Shown: positions 55,301 to 64,000 of the stretch, piece after piece
Layout of the letters: each line of letters begins with the position of its first letter
How positions within the stretch are numbered: the first letter of the stretch is position 1
From: Anas platyrhynchos
Lineage: Eukaryota > Chordata > Aves > Anseriformes > Anatidae
Length of the DNA stretch: 64,000 nt
Direction: 5' to 3'
Assembly: GCF_047663525.1 (NCBI RefSeq)
Contig: NC_092597.1
Coordinates: forward strand, 23,832,501-23,896,500
Notes under the pieces: model-generated
Seen by the model: only the letters and a program-made list of their open reading frames with translations
Told to the model about the DNA's origin: nothing
Databases searched by the model: none
Translations under genes and position numbers: made by a program

Positions 55301-55726
55301 CCCGAGCCCCGGTTCCCCTGCGAGGCGCAGGGAGGTTCCTGGAGCTGCACCTCTACCTGACGGCCGCCCTGGGCAAGAGCGACGTGAGGGCTGTGGGGCT
55401 GCAGCTGGCCCTGGACCTGCTGGCCGCCAAGGAGCACAAGGACTCCATCACGGGGCTGCGCGCCAGGACGCAGCCCGGCCGCCCCGACTGGAGCAAGGCG
55501 AGGGCTGGCACGGGGCGGCCGCTTCGTGCCGGGCACCAAAAGTGGCACGCAAGGATCCTGACCCCTTCCCCTTCTCCTTCTCACCTCGCTCTAGGTGTTT
55601 GGCAAGGTGGCCGAGGAGAGGAAGGGGAAGGTGCAGGTCTTCTTCTGCGGCTCTCCGGCGTTGGCCAAGGTCATCAGAGCGCACTGCGAGCGCTTCGGCT
55701 TCCGCTTCTTCAAGGAAAACTTCTGA
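47859..55726 (+). CDS. NOX5: NOX5, calcium-activated NADPH oxidase 5
   Basis: Sixteen coding exons: 47859-47978, 48338-48488, 49187-49397, 49772-50006, 50092-50245, 51110-51285, 51401-51583, 51721-51853, 51972-52045, 53202-53342, 54365-54409, 54639-54763, 54987-55062, 55140-55239, 55331-55497, 55595-55726. They give 2223 nt, 740 residues plus TGA; human isoforms are 719-765. NOX5 passes electrons from NADPH through FAD and two haems across the membrane to make superoxide, and is switched on by calcium. Visible: canonical EF-hand loops at residues 52-63, 88-99 and 132-143; membrane segments from about 193 to 400; haem histidines H268/H282 and H355/H368; FAD motif HPFTISSAPE (443-452); NADPH motifs GPYG (546-549), GAGIGITP (565-572) and CGSP (715-718); C terminus FKENF. 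All junctions are in phase. The last intron uses a GC donor. Exons 9 and 10 (the variable loop) are the least certain. Confidence 0.96.
49588..49640 (+). repeat. Minisatellite, 17-bp unit, three copies, in NOX5 intron 3
   Basis: GATGCGCAAAGGGTTTG is repeated three times (the last copy with TTCG). It sits in a wider region of GGATGGGTGCAG-type steps (about 49480-49700). Confidence 0.85.
49772..51583 (+). CDS. NOX5: NOX5 membrane domain exons 4-7 (residues 161-410)
   Basis: Exons 49772-50006, 50092-50245, 51110-51285 and 51401-51583. They begin with a basic/proline linker (PPPPPKRSRRPRYL), then six membrane segments. Haem-ligand histidines appear in LHQLVGYVV and AVHTGAH (third segment) and in YWSHLSY and LLLLHAPNFWKW (fifth segment). 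The loop in exon 6 is weakly conserved (RLAQQDGHRALTEFLLT), but its phase and TGLALQGLL/SSPCVRRGGHFE fit. Exon 7's donor, AAG then GTCCGC, is a weak site, yet the boundary is forced by homology. Confidence 0.92.
51721..55726 (+). CDS. NOX5: NOX5 cytosolic dehydrogenase exons 8-16 (residues 411-740)
   Basis: Exon 8 holds the FAD site (RPGDYVYLNVP, HPFTISSAPE). Exon 9 begins TIWLHVRARGQWTSRLHEY. Exon 10 (53202-53342) encodes an acidic, Gly/Pro-rich loop (GDEAIELTSYRATGAP). Exon 11 is 45 nt and ends HRLCSIK. Exon 12 has the NADPH pyrophosphate motif, exon 14 VDFIWINRDQKHFEWF, exon 15 DSITGLRARTQPGRPDWSK and exon 16 VQVFFCGSPALA. Exon 10 is chosen because it alone restores phase 0 on both sides; its content is not clearly conserved with mammals. 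Confidence 0.9.
52232..53184 (+). repeat. Long polypyrimidine tract in a NOX5 intron
   Basis: About 950 bp of nearly pure C/T on the sense strand, with isolated A and G. It includes long (CTTTTT)n arrays at roughly 52490-52680 and 52775-52975, a (CTTCCT)n hexamer array at about 53022-53070, and CTCCCT steps near 53150-53175. The tract ends about 17 nt before the acceptor of exon 10. It reads as long low-complexity Phe/Ser/Leu or Lys ORFs that are not genes. Its mirror symmetry suits triplex (H-DNA) formation. Confidence 0.95.
53747..54060. promoter_or_regulatory. Candidate conserved element in a NOX5 intron, GATA-like sites
   Basis: An AT-richer block within a GC-rich gene, between exons 10 and 11. 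It contains AGATAACG, GTTATCTGC, GGATATTG and CGGATAATTGC, that is, several GATA-type motifs on both strands. Function is inferred from composition only. Confidence 0.3.
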
Positions 55727-56280
55727 CGTGGGGGGGTGTTGGGGGCACCCCATTCAGGGCATCCTCCTGCGGCAGCTCCGTGTCCCCCGGAGCACCTCGG
55801 TGTTTTTTTTTTTTGGGGGGTAGGACCCATGTCCCAGCGCTTTTGGGGATGGAGGAGCGCGCCGGAGGAGCGGTGCCCACAGGAGGGCACTGCAGCCTCG
55901 CCAACCGCGCGGCTCGGCCCCGGCACCCCCCCCCCGGCACCCCCGGGCCTGGAGGCAGCGCAGGGTACGGGGGGGGCTCAGCACCCACCGCCCCCTGCCC
56001 GCAGCACACGCCGGGCTTTGCCTCTTCGTGCCCTTTTGGGTGGAAAAGGAGCGATTTGAGGGGTGCCCCGTGCGGCAGCGGGTGGGTGACTTCCAGACCC
56101 CCCAGCACCGAAAGTGGCCAGGGGCTGGCGAAGCCCCTTCAGGGCTGCCCACGGGGCCCCACGGTGCCTCCAAACAAAACCCGTGTGTCCCCTGCCAGGT
56201 TTGTGCTTTTATGGTCTGCCTGTGCGATGCGCTGCTGCTTCTGTGTTAAAAAAAAATAATATATAGTAATTTAGACAAAA
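55727..56280 (+). other. NOX5: NOX5 3' UTR (probable)
   Basis: The sequence after the TGA has no canonical AATAAA. The first plausible end is AATAATATATAG near 56256-56267, which includes the variant signal AATATA. The length of the 3' UTR is therefore uncertain. Confidence 0.4.
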
Positions 56281-59200
56281 CACTCATTTTAGGGTAAAGT
56301 TACCCATGGGGACACCTCCCTCTCTCCTGCCTTTTGGGGATGTTCTGGCCCAGATTCCGTGCCCCAGCCTCACGCCTGAGCCCATCCAGCCCAGCCCAGC
56401 CCTGGATTTGGGGCGGTGCAGGTTTGGCAGTCTGGTGCTCCTCATCCTGCCCATCAGCAGGATGTCCCCACAGCATCCCCAGGAGGCTCCAGCCGTGCGA
56501 GGCGGGAGGTTTTCCCTTCCCCTCGGTGTCCCCAGGGCTGTGCACAGGGCCGTGGCTCAGTACCTTCACTCTGGGGGACCCCATCACTGCCCCTCAGTGC
56601 GGAGCTGGTTCGGGGCGCGGCGAGGAGCTGGGCGACGCAGCTGGCTCCAGCCACAGCACGAAATCTGGAGCCAGAGAGGAGAAATCACTCGACGTGAGGG
56701 CCCTGACATAAACTTGATGGCTGAACCTGCTTCAGACAGCGTGATAAACGGGCTGGCTAACGATCCCCGCTGGGTTATGGCCAGCGCTGGCGCGTGATGG
56801 ATGCCGGCAGCGGGGAGCTCTGGGCGCCCTGCGAAAGCGCAGCGCCAGGTGACGATCCCCAAGCCAGGAGTCAATTTTCCTTAACCTCATCTAATGCAGC
56901 TTTCTCGCCTCCTTGATTAGCAGGAGGATGGAAGTGTGATGAGCTCTCCCGCTGGTGCCAGCTCGGGGAAGGAGGTCCCTTCCCTGCCCACCCCGTGGGG
57001 TCCCCCTGACACCGCTCAGCGCAGCCCCGGCTCGCTCTGCATCCTCGGGGAGGTTTTTGCCACCCACGTCTCCCTGCCCTCTCCCCAGCCATATCTGAGG
57101 AAACCAAAGCCCCGCTGCCCCCAGCAGCGCTTCCCCAGCTGCATTTCCAGCGCTGTGCCCCCGTTATGCGCCCTGCAGTCCTGGGGATGTGCTGGGGCAG
57201 CGTGGCATCCCCCGGGCTCGGTTTTGGGACCATGGGCTTAATTCCAAGCACACCGGTGCGGTGAGCAAGAGCTGCTTTTTCTGCACTTTTACCATAATTA
57301 GGGACTTTGCTAGAGGTCTGTGCTGTGAAGCAGAGCCTGGGTGTGACCCCAAGCCTGGGGGCTCTGCCCCTGCCTTGGCGCGGGTTGGGGCATTTTGGCA
57401 GAACCCTGATGGCCCCGCGCCTCGCCGAGGGGGCTGCGTCAGCATCAGTGGGGGGTGATGTCAGCTCCTGCTCCCAACATCCAGGGAAAATTAGGGCAGC
57501 TGCAGCCTCCTGGGGCTGGCAAGGGAAAAACAACCCTCTGCAGAGGGAGCCGGGGTCTTTCAGGGATGCCTTTCAGCTCGTCTCCCTGATCATGTGCACG
57601 CAGCTCCGCTGCCACGCAGCCGTTTCCAAAGATGCCAGAAAAAAGAAAACAAACAAACAAACAAACAAAAAACGTGGCTGTATGTGGCCGCATCACGTGG
57701 CTACGGAAAACACACTCATCTCAATCATAAAGAAGAGTTAATTACATCTCCCTGCTCTCCCCATGCATTGAAGCAGTTATGAACAGAACGAATCATTGCG
57801 CGAGTGCTGATAACCGCCCTCCTTCCCCCTCCCCGCTGCATGGCAGGGCACTACGAGCACGCCGCTGCTCGAAGCAGCTCACAAAAAGCAAGTTCAGCTC
57901 TCTTGGAAGACGGGGACACCTGGGGCGCCCTGAGCAGATCGTGGGGACACGATGCAAAGTGCACGGAAAGCCCCCTGGGTGCAAGACTGGATGGGGCGCA
58001 CGCGCTGCAGCCGGCAGCCCTCCCGCGGGCGCACGCGGGGGCCTTTTGCAGATGGAATTTGGAGAGGGAATTTGGGGGCTGCACGACAGAGCTGGCAGCG
58101 TGCACCCCAAAAATCAGCCTGGCCGAGCAGACGGCGGGGATGCGCTCTCGGAGGGGGCTGGAGGCAGCATCAAGGTCAGTGCTGCCACGCTGCCTGCTGA
58201 GCTGCTCCCGTCCCAGCCCCGGCGATGAAAAATTAATGAATTCCTTCCCCTTCCAGCCACAGAAGCTCTGCCAGCTGCCATTTTCCCCGCATCTCCAGCT
58301 CGTCAGATGTTTCCTTTGGAGCCGAGGGAGAAATGATTAAAAGATGGGCGAGGTGGGGAGGGGGGCAGCTGCCACCCCCGGTGCTGAGCCCTGGTGCCGC
58401 TGCTCCAAGGAGGGGGCAGAGCTGGGGAAAGGGCCCCGTGCAGTGGGTGCAGGTGGCTCCTTGGCCAAACCAGCTCAGTTTTGGGATGGTTCCCAATGCC
58501 AGCGATGCCGCTCGGAGCCCAGGGTCTGCTTTGTTTCGTGGTTTGTTGTTTTTTGTGTTAAAGCAACAGGAGGCTGCGGGTCGGGAGCTGGGGAGGCAGG
58601 GCGTGAGGGTAGCTAATCACGCACCGCCTGATTAATGCCTTCCCCTGGCTGCCTTCATTATTGTGATTACACTCCGGCGGTAGCGTAGCAACAGCTAATT
58701 GTTGGTTGGATGCAACGAGCATAATTCCCCGTATTAAAATTTTATTAAGACGTAATTGCATTCGTCTTGCAGCACTGGATGCTTCAAAGGCGCCGGGGCG
58801 CGGCAGCGGCGCTCCTCGCGTCTGTGCTGCCCCTTCGGAGCCTGGGGGACGTGGGGTTGGGGGGGGCACCGGGATTTGGGGGCAAAAACTGGTGGGGAGG
58901 AAGGATTAGGGCTGTGGCTCCAATCCCCCGTGGCCGTTTTGCATTTATTTGCCCGGGGATTTTGCACCCCAGCTTGGCGAGCTCCTCGTGGGGAGATCGC
59001 AGCTTGGAGATGGCACGGAGAGCTTCTGGTGCCAAACCTCCGGTACGAATCCTGGCACTTTGAGGGATAAAAATGGGATTTTGGGAGGGGGTAAAGCGCA
59101 GGCAGCTGCCCTCAGCACAACCTGTTGGGAAAGGAACCACAGCAGGAGCTGGCGGCCACCAAAAGCCCCTCGCAGCCGGGGCCATGCCCCCGCTCCTCGA

Positions 59201-61356
59201 AACCCAGGGAGGGAAACCTTAAAGGAACTGTGTTTATTAACAGCCCGATCACATTTGGCATATTCCATCACTAAGTGGCCCTGGTACGTAGATATTATTC
59301 ACTTAAGTAATCAATCACTGCCAACAAATTACAGGATACAGGGAATGAAATTAGCAAAATGAACTATGGATGTAAAATTCATTTGAAATTCAATTTAGGA
59401 GCAACATTAGCTTTCAATTAGTCTGCCCAACTGTTTGAGCATCATTTTGTCTATCAGATTTTTATATAAATGTAATTAACCTTTGCTGTTAAATTGTTGT
59501 TGATTTCATTGATATAATTATTACGCGGCTCCCAATATTTTGCTCGGCTGACATCTCGTTAGCTGCCGGCTTCCAATTAGGGCCGGCGGTGATTTCTGGG
59601 CCCACATGTGGGGCGACGGTGCTCGAAACCGTTTCGGTGGCTGCGGTTTTGGTGGTGCTGGTGGTGTTTTTGGTGTTGTTTCTTTTGGTGGTGGCTCTGG
59701 TGCTGCGGGAGCATTTCTTTTTCGTGCCGTCTCTTGCCGTTTCCAGCCCCACAGCCAGCTGGCAGCAAGCCCTCAGCACTCTGCCCCTAGGCACCGCGGT
59801 AAGAGCAGGAAATTTGGGGCTTTTCTCTCTCTCACCTTCCCCTTTTTTGCTGGTACAAAACCAGATTTCTCCTTGATGGGCAGCACGGCACGGAGAGACC
59901 CTGGCGTGAGCGCCCGTCCCAGCCTGGCCCGCGTGTCCTCACTCGGAATTAAACCAAATTCTTATTTTTTTTCTTGTTCTTATTTTATTATTTATGTATT
60001 TATATTAAACCAAGTTGTCTTCTTGCTCGTGGAACCCGCTGCCACTGGGATGTAGGACTGTCCCTCGCTATGGGGGACGCCGATAATGATCTCCCGTGCG
60101 CAGCGGTGACGCTGCCTCCCCTTCCCTTCTGCCCGCACCCCAAAACCCCCAAACCAAAATGCTGCCCCGCTTGGGGGGCGGCAGGAGGTTATGGGTTTGC
60201 GCCCAAAGGAGTTAATTAAGGAGCAATAGCACCCCACAGGCTCGTTATAAGCACTCCCTGCCCCCCAAAGCAAAGGCAGGGGGCACGGCGCGGCGAGGAG
60301 GATGAGGAGGGATGGGCTGCGGCTCCCCAGAGAAATAGCACCGCCAGTCCTCCATCCCCTCGGGTTATTTTTAACAATTTTTCCCCCTTCGGCCCTATAG
60401 GATTTTTGCCTGGCTGTCGGCCAGGCGCGTACCTGCCGCATTCGCCTAATTCTGCCCCCGTTGGAGCCGGGGGGAAATTTTTCCATTGACGTCAGCGGGA
60501 GCAGGATTGATCTCCGCGCCCGCACCGTTTGTTCCCGGGGTTTTAAGAATTCATTTCCTTCCTCCATCGCCGAAGACAGATAGCGGGCGAGGAGGGAGAG
60601 GAGCCCTCTAATAAGCACATATTAATACATGAATCATCCGCTTAGGGCCCGGGCCGGGGGAAGGCTGAGCGGGGCCGGCTGAAATAAAGGATTTCTCGGC
60701 AGCTCGTCGGGAACACGATGGTAATTGCAATGTAAATTTTTACCCTGGCATCAGGACCTCATCTTTTAAGCTCGATTTAAATGCATCGTGCTACAGGGCC
60801 TCTGCCTAAACCCTTTATCTGGTAGTGGAGCGAGAGCATCCCTGGTATTTCTTCACAGCGCTCTTTGAGGACGCTGTTTAGTTTCAGGTGGGCTGCGGAC
60901 ACGGCCCTTAAACAAGCAAGAGGAGTTCCTGGAAGAAAAGGAGAGTGAAAAACCACGTTTCCATCCCAAATCACGCAGGGGAAGCTCAGGGGGTGCTTGG
61001 CGTGGTGCCCCCCTCGCGCTGCCCTGTCCCATACAGAGCCACCCCGACCCCCCTGTGGGTCCGAGGACCCCAAAAGTGGCATTTCTGCAAGGGACGAGCA
61101 TCTGCAGCAGGCTCAGGGGATGACACCGAAAATATCCCATGGGGTTTTGTGCTGGTCCCTGGCAGCACGGGGCTGCTGCTGCTGGGTGAGGGGCCCTCAG
61201 GGCCGCAGGGGCTTCTTCCAGGACAGCAGCTCCATAAAATGCATTTGGAGTGAAATTTGGGTCCTGCCTGAGGCCACCAGCATCACAGCACTTGCAGGGT
61301 CCCCATGAGCGTGCCATGCAGCAGGAGCTCAGCACCCCCAGCTGCACACTTTTTCC

Positions 61357-61394
<38 letters not shown>

Positions 61395-62100
61395 AAGTTT
61401 TTGCTTGTTTGTGTGCTGCTGGTGAGGTTTGGAGCGATGCTCGGGCATCCCAGCCCCGGGGCTTGGTCCTGAAGCGGTGCTGCTGGGGCTGTGCTTGTGC
61501 TATGGAAGGCGAGGCCAAGGGAAATGAATTGCAACCACAGGGAAGGTCTCATGGCAATGCTGTTTTCTACTGTAAATACCTTCCTGGGTCTGAGTAACGA
61601 AGATGGTGCTCTCATTAGGACACCTGCTGGGTTAATTAACCCAGTTAATTTGCAATCAGGGGAAGGGCCAGTTGGTTTCACCAACCCGTAGCTCAGTTTG
61701 CAGGGCCCTACAGGACTGTGTGTAAGCAGGGTTGGTGGGGTCGGTCCCAGTGCATGGCCCCCTGCTGCCAGCATGCCCAGTGCCACCAGTGCTCCCAGTG
61801 CCACCAGTCCCGGGCTGCTGGTGGCTCCAGCCCTGGGGCATCACAGCCCCGTGCTGCTTGATTGGGAGCTTGAGGTTGTACTTGGGGTGAAGTTGGCAAT
61901 ACATAAGGAGGGGTTTGCAAGGCGCAGGCTTGGGCAAGAGGTCAGAGCTTTGCAGAATGCCCCAAATCGGTGCAGATAAAAAATTATAAAAATGTAATAA
62001 AAATTTAAAAATGTAATAAAAATTAAAAAAAAGCCAAAATCGAGCAAAATGCTGTCTGATGGGGCTGTGGGCACGCTGTGGTAGGGGTGCACATGCTCAG
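56281..62100. other. Intergenic region downstream of NOX5
   Basis: No coding exon was recognised on either strand. AT-rich islands in GC-rich surroundings at about 58.60-58.77, 59.22-59.60 and 60.64-60.86 kb resemble conserved developmental enhancers. A long poly-T lies at 61360-61390, and a CCAGTGCC-type short tandem at 61777-61805. Confidence 0.6.
59221..59600. promoter_or_regulatory. Candidate conserved non-coding element
   Basis: About 380 bp, sharply AT-richer than both sides and free of simple repeats. It holds several TAATTA/ATTA cores (for example TCAATTAGTC, GTAATTAACC, ATATAATTATTACG) and a TAAGTAATCAATCA block, without long ORFs. This texture is typical of vertebrate conserved enhancers. 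Conservation itself cannot be tested here. Confidence 0.45.
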
Positions 62101-62104
62101 CCCA

Positions 62105-62642
62105 CAAAGCTAAGCCCGGGGCCTCGCCCCCCTGCCCGGGCCGAGGCAGGGCACGGACCCCCGGGACCCCCCAGACCCCTCCCGTGCCCCCCCCGGTCCA
62201 CTCTCGGTTCGCTCCGGCAGCTCAGGGGTTAACCCCCCCCCCCCGCCCCTCGATCTCCCGCGCCCGCGCCGCCACGTGCGCGCTGCGGGGCGGGGGGCGT
62301 GGCCTCGTGCAGCCAATCCGCGGCGCCCTTCCCCCTCCAAACCCCGCCCCCTTCCCCTGGCCCCCGCCGCGCTCTCCCATTGGCTGGCGGCGAGCCCCGC
62401 CCCTTCCCATCGCTCTCGCGGGAAGCGTGGGCGGGGCCGCTCCCCCTCCCACCCCCGCCCCGGCGCAGGTAGAGCCGCGACCGGAAGGGCCGCGCGCTCC
62501 TATTGGCCGGCGGGCTCTCAACGCCCCGCCCACTTGCGCTCCGATTGGCTGAGAGGAGGCGGGGCGCTGCTCCACTCCCTCCGTGCGGCCCCGCCTGCCC
62601 CGGCGCTGGGGTTCCGCCCGCCGGCAGGGCCCGCGGCCGCAG
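62105..62642 (+). promoter_or_regulatory. CpG-island promoter and probable non-coding first exon (GLCE by gene order)
   Basis: Dense CpG island with four CCAAT boxes: CCAAT at 62313-62317 and ATTGG at 62379-62383, 62502-62506 and 62544-62548. It also has GC boxes, an ETS-like ACCGGAAG near 62480, and an E-box CCACGTG near 62272. The boxes end about 95 nt before a clear plus-strand donor, CCGCAG then GTAGGG (exon end 62642). A strong G skew follows on the plus strand, as is usual downstream of a rightward start. In other vertebrates GLCE (heparan sulfate glucuronyl C5-epimerase), with non-coding first exons, follows NOX5 on this strand. No coding part lies in the window. Confidence 0.6.
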
Positions 62643-62949
62643 GTAGGGACCGGGGCCGGGCTGGGGGGGGGGGAGCGGCGGGAACTGGGGGGGGCACCGG
62701 GACCGGAACCGGAACCGGGGCGGCACCGCGGGGTCAGCGCAGGCTCGGGGGCCGCCTGCCGGTGGCCGCTGAGCACCGGGGGGGGCGCCCGGGGCTGGGG
62801 CTGCCCCCGGGAGGGGGGCGCGGGGGGGCCCCGGGCATGGGGAGGGCACCGGGAGGGGGTGGGGAGGGGCGGGGGGGGTGCTCGGCCTCGGGGAGGGGCT
62901 GGAGGGGGCGTGGGGGGCCTGGGGGAGGTGGAGGGGGGCGTGGGGTGGG

Positions 62950-63330
62950 GGTGAGGGGGGGTGGAGGGGGAGATCTGGGAGGTTTTGGGGGGCTTTGTGG
63001 GGATTTGGGGGCTTTTGGGGGGCTTCTGGGGCTTTTTAGGGCGTTGGGGGGCTTTGGGGGGGTTTTGTGGGCTTTTGGGAGCTTCTGAGGCTTTTTGGAG
63101 CTTTTGGGGGCTTCTGGGGCTTTTTGGGGTGTTTGGGGGCTTTTTTGGGGTGTTTGGGGGGCTTTTGGGAGCCTTTTGAGGTTTTTGGGGGCTTCTGGGG
63201 CTTTTTGGGGCGTTGGGGGTCTTTTGGGGCTTCTGGGGGTTTTTGGGGCGTTTGGGGGCTTTGGGGGCTTTTTAGGAGCTTCTGAGGTTTTGGGGTGCTT
63301 TTGGGGGTTTCTGGGGCTCTTGGGGTCCTA
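62950..63330 (+). repeat. G/T-rich degenerate minisatellite after the CpG island
   Basis: Repeats of GGGGCTTTTGGGG, GGGGCTTCTGGGGCTTTTT and related steps, with no A- or C-rich interruption. The plus strand has dozens of GGGG runs, so G-quadruplex or R-loop formation is likely if it is transcribed rightward. It reads as Gly/Phe/Leu ORFs that are not genes. Confidence 0.9.
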
Positions 63331-63339
63331 AGGGTCCTG

Positions 63340-64000
63340 AGCCCCCAGTGGCCCCGTGCACAAGGCCCTGCGAGACCCCCCCTAACAGAGGGGATTTGGG
63401 GCACCTGGTTGTATGGCGAAGTCCCGAAAACCCCAATAAACCTGCTTAGGGTGTGTGTGTGGGCACAGACCTGAGCGTCCCGGGGCCGTTTGGTGTCTGT
63501 GGGCTCTGAGGGTGCGGGATGTGAAGTTTTAGCTGATTTATTCCACCTTTTAGCCCAATTTTAACGTTGCCAAGGCAAATGGCTGGGAGCTGCCCGGGGA
63601 AGGGCAGGAGGGAAATCTCTTTTCTATGCATCCTCGTGGTGCCTGCTGGCTTCAGACACCAAAAAGCGTCGTTTGGGGTGGTGTTTGTAGGAATTTGGGC
63701 GTTTGGCTCGTTCCTTTAGGTGCAGGGCTTGCGGGTAGCTGATGGTGCCCCTGCTCCGAGCCTCTGTAGGTGTTAAAAAAGGAGAAGTGGAGCCGTTGTC
63801 CCCAAAACGAGCCGGGACTCCTGCAGCTGCTCCGTGCCCCTGCTTTTCGGGTGCATGGAGGAGGTCTCGGCACCACAGCTGTCCGAATCCTGTGGCAGCA
63901 AAGTTCGTGGCAGGCATTTGGGCTAAAATATTCAGGTGAGGAGGACGAATCCTAAATTGACAGGGCTGATTTTGCCCGCCCCAGCTGGCGGGGTGCTGTG
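63340..64000. other. Probable first intron of the rightmost gene; nothing else seen
   Basis: Mixed sequence with a CAATAAAC at about 63434 and a short (GT)n at 63451-63462. No exon or element was recognised up to the window edge. Confidence 0.5.

Noticed and set aside
62105-63090. Long Pro/Arg/Gly ORFs on both strands of the right-hand CpG island
   Set aside because: Explained by CpG-rich promoter sequence and the G/T minisatellite. The expected gene has non-coding first exons.

Overview
The window is vertebrate genomic DNA with interrupted genes, GT-AG introns, CpG-island promoters and long low-complexity tracts, and it is almost certainly from a bird. The strongest evidence is ANP32A on the minus strand: its exons join into 281 codons and include the extra 99-nt exon (33 residues, positions 176-208) known from most birds and absent from mammals and ratites. 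That points to a neognath bird. The compact, GC-rich right half fits a bird microchromosome. Species cannot be fixed from sequence alone. Gene order (ANP32A minus; a secreted-protein gene plus; NOX5 plus; then a CpG-island promoter) matches the vertebrate block ANP32A-SPESP1-NOX5-GLCE.

Layout. 1-18.96 kb: ANP32A, eight coding exons read right to left, with a 12.2-kb first intron that holds a second CpG island (about 16.1-17.3 kb). 18.5-19.0 kb: ANP32A promoter with three CCAAT boxes, followed by a G-skewed degenerate repeat. 19.4-37.5 kb: intergenic, AT-richer, with no gene I can support and a few candidate conserved non-coding stretches. 37.7-43.9 kb: a six-exon plus-strand gene that I assembled from phase-compatible splice sites. 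It encodes a 269-residue predicted secreted protein at the SPESP1 position, but clear SPESP1 similarity is not visible. 43.95-47.8 kb: intergenic. 47.86-55.73 kb: NOX5 in 16 coding exons (740 residues), a calcium-regulated NADPH oxidase with three canonical EF-hand loops, four haem histidines, and FAD and NADPH motifs. One of its introns contains about 950 bp of nearly pure pyrimidine. 55.7-62.1 kb: intergenic with several AT-rich islands that look like conserved enhancers. 62.1-62.9 kb: CpG-island promoter and probable non-coding first exon of a plus-strand gene (GLCE by gene order), followed by a G/T-rich minisatellite.

The genes are not an operon-like unit. ANP32A encodes a nuclear histone- and PP2A-binding protein, also a known host cofactor of influenza polymerase, and NOX5 a membrane superoxide generator. 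The most informative structure is the tandem duplication that created the extra ANP32A exon. The breakpoints, the intronic origin of the new splice acceptor, the two competing acceptors 12 nt apart and the near-identity of the two exonic copies can all be read directly. The least described item is the six-exon secreted-protein gene between ANP32A and NOX5.
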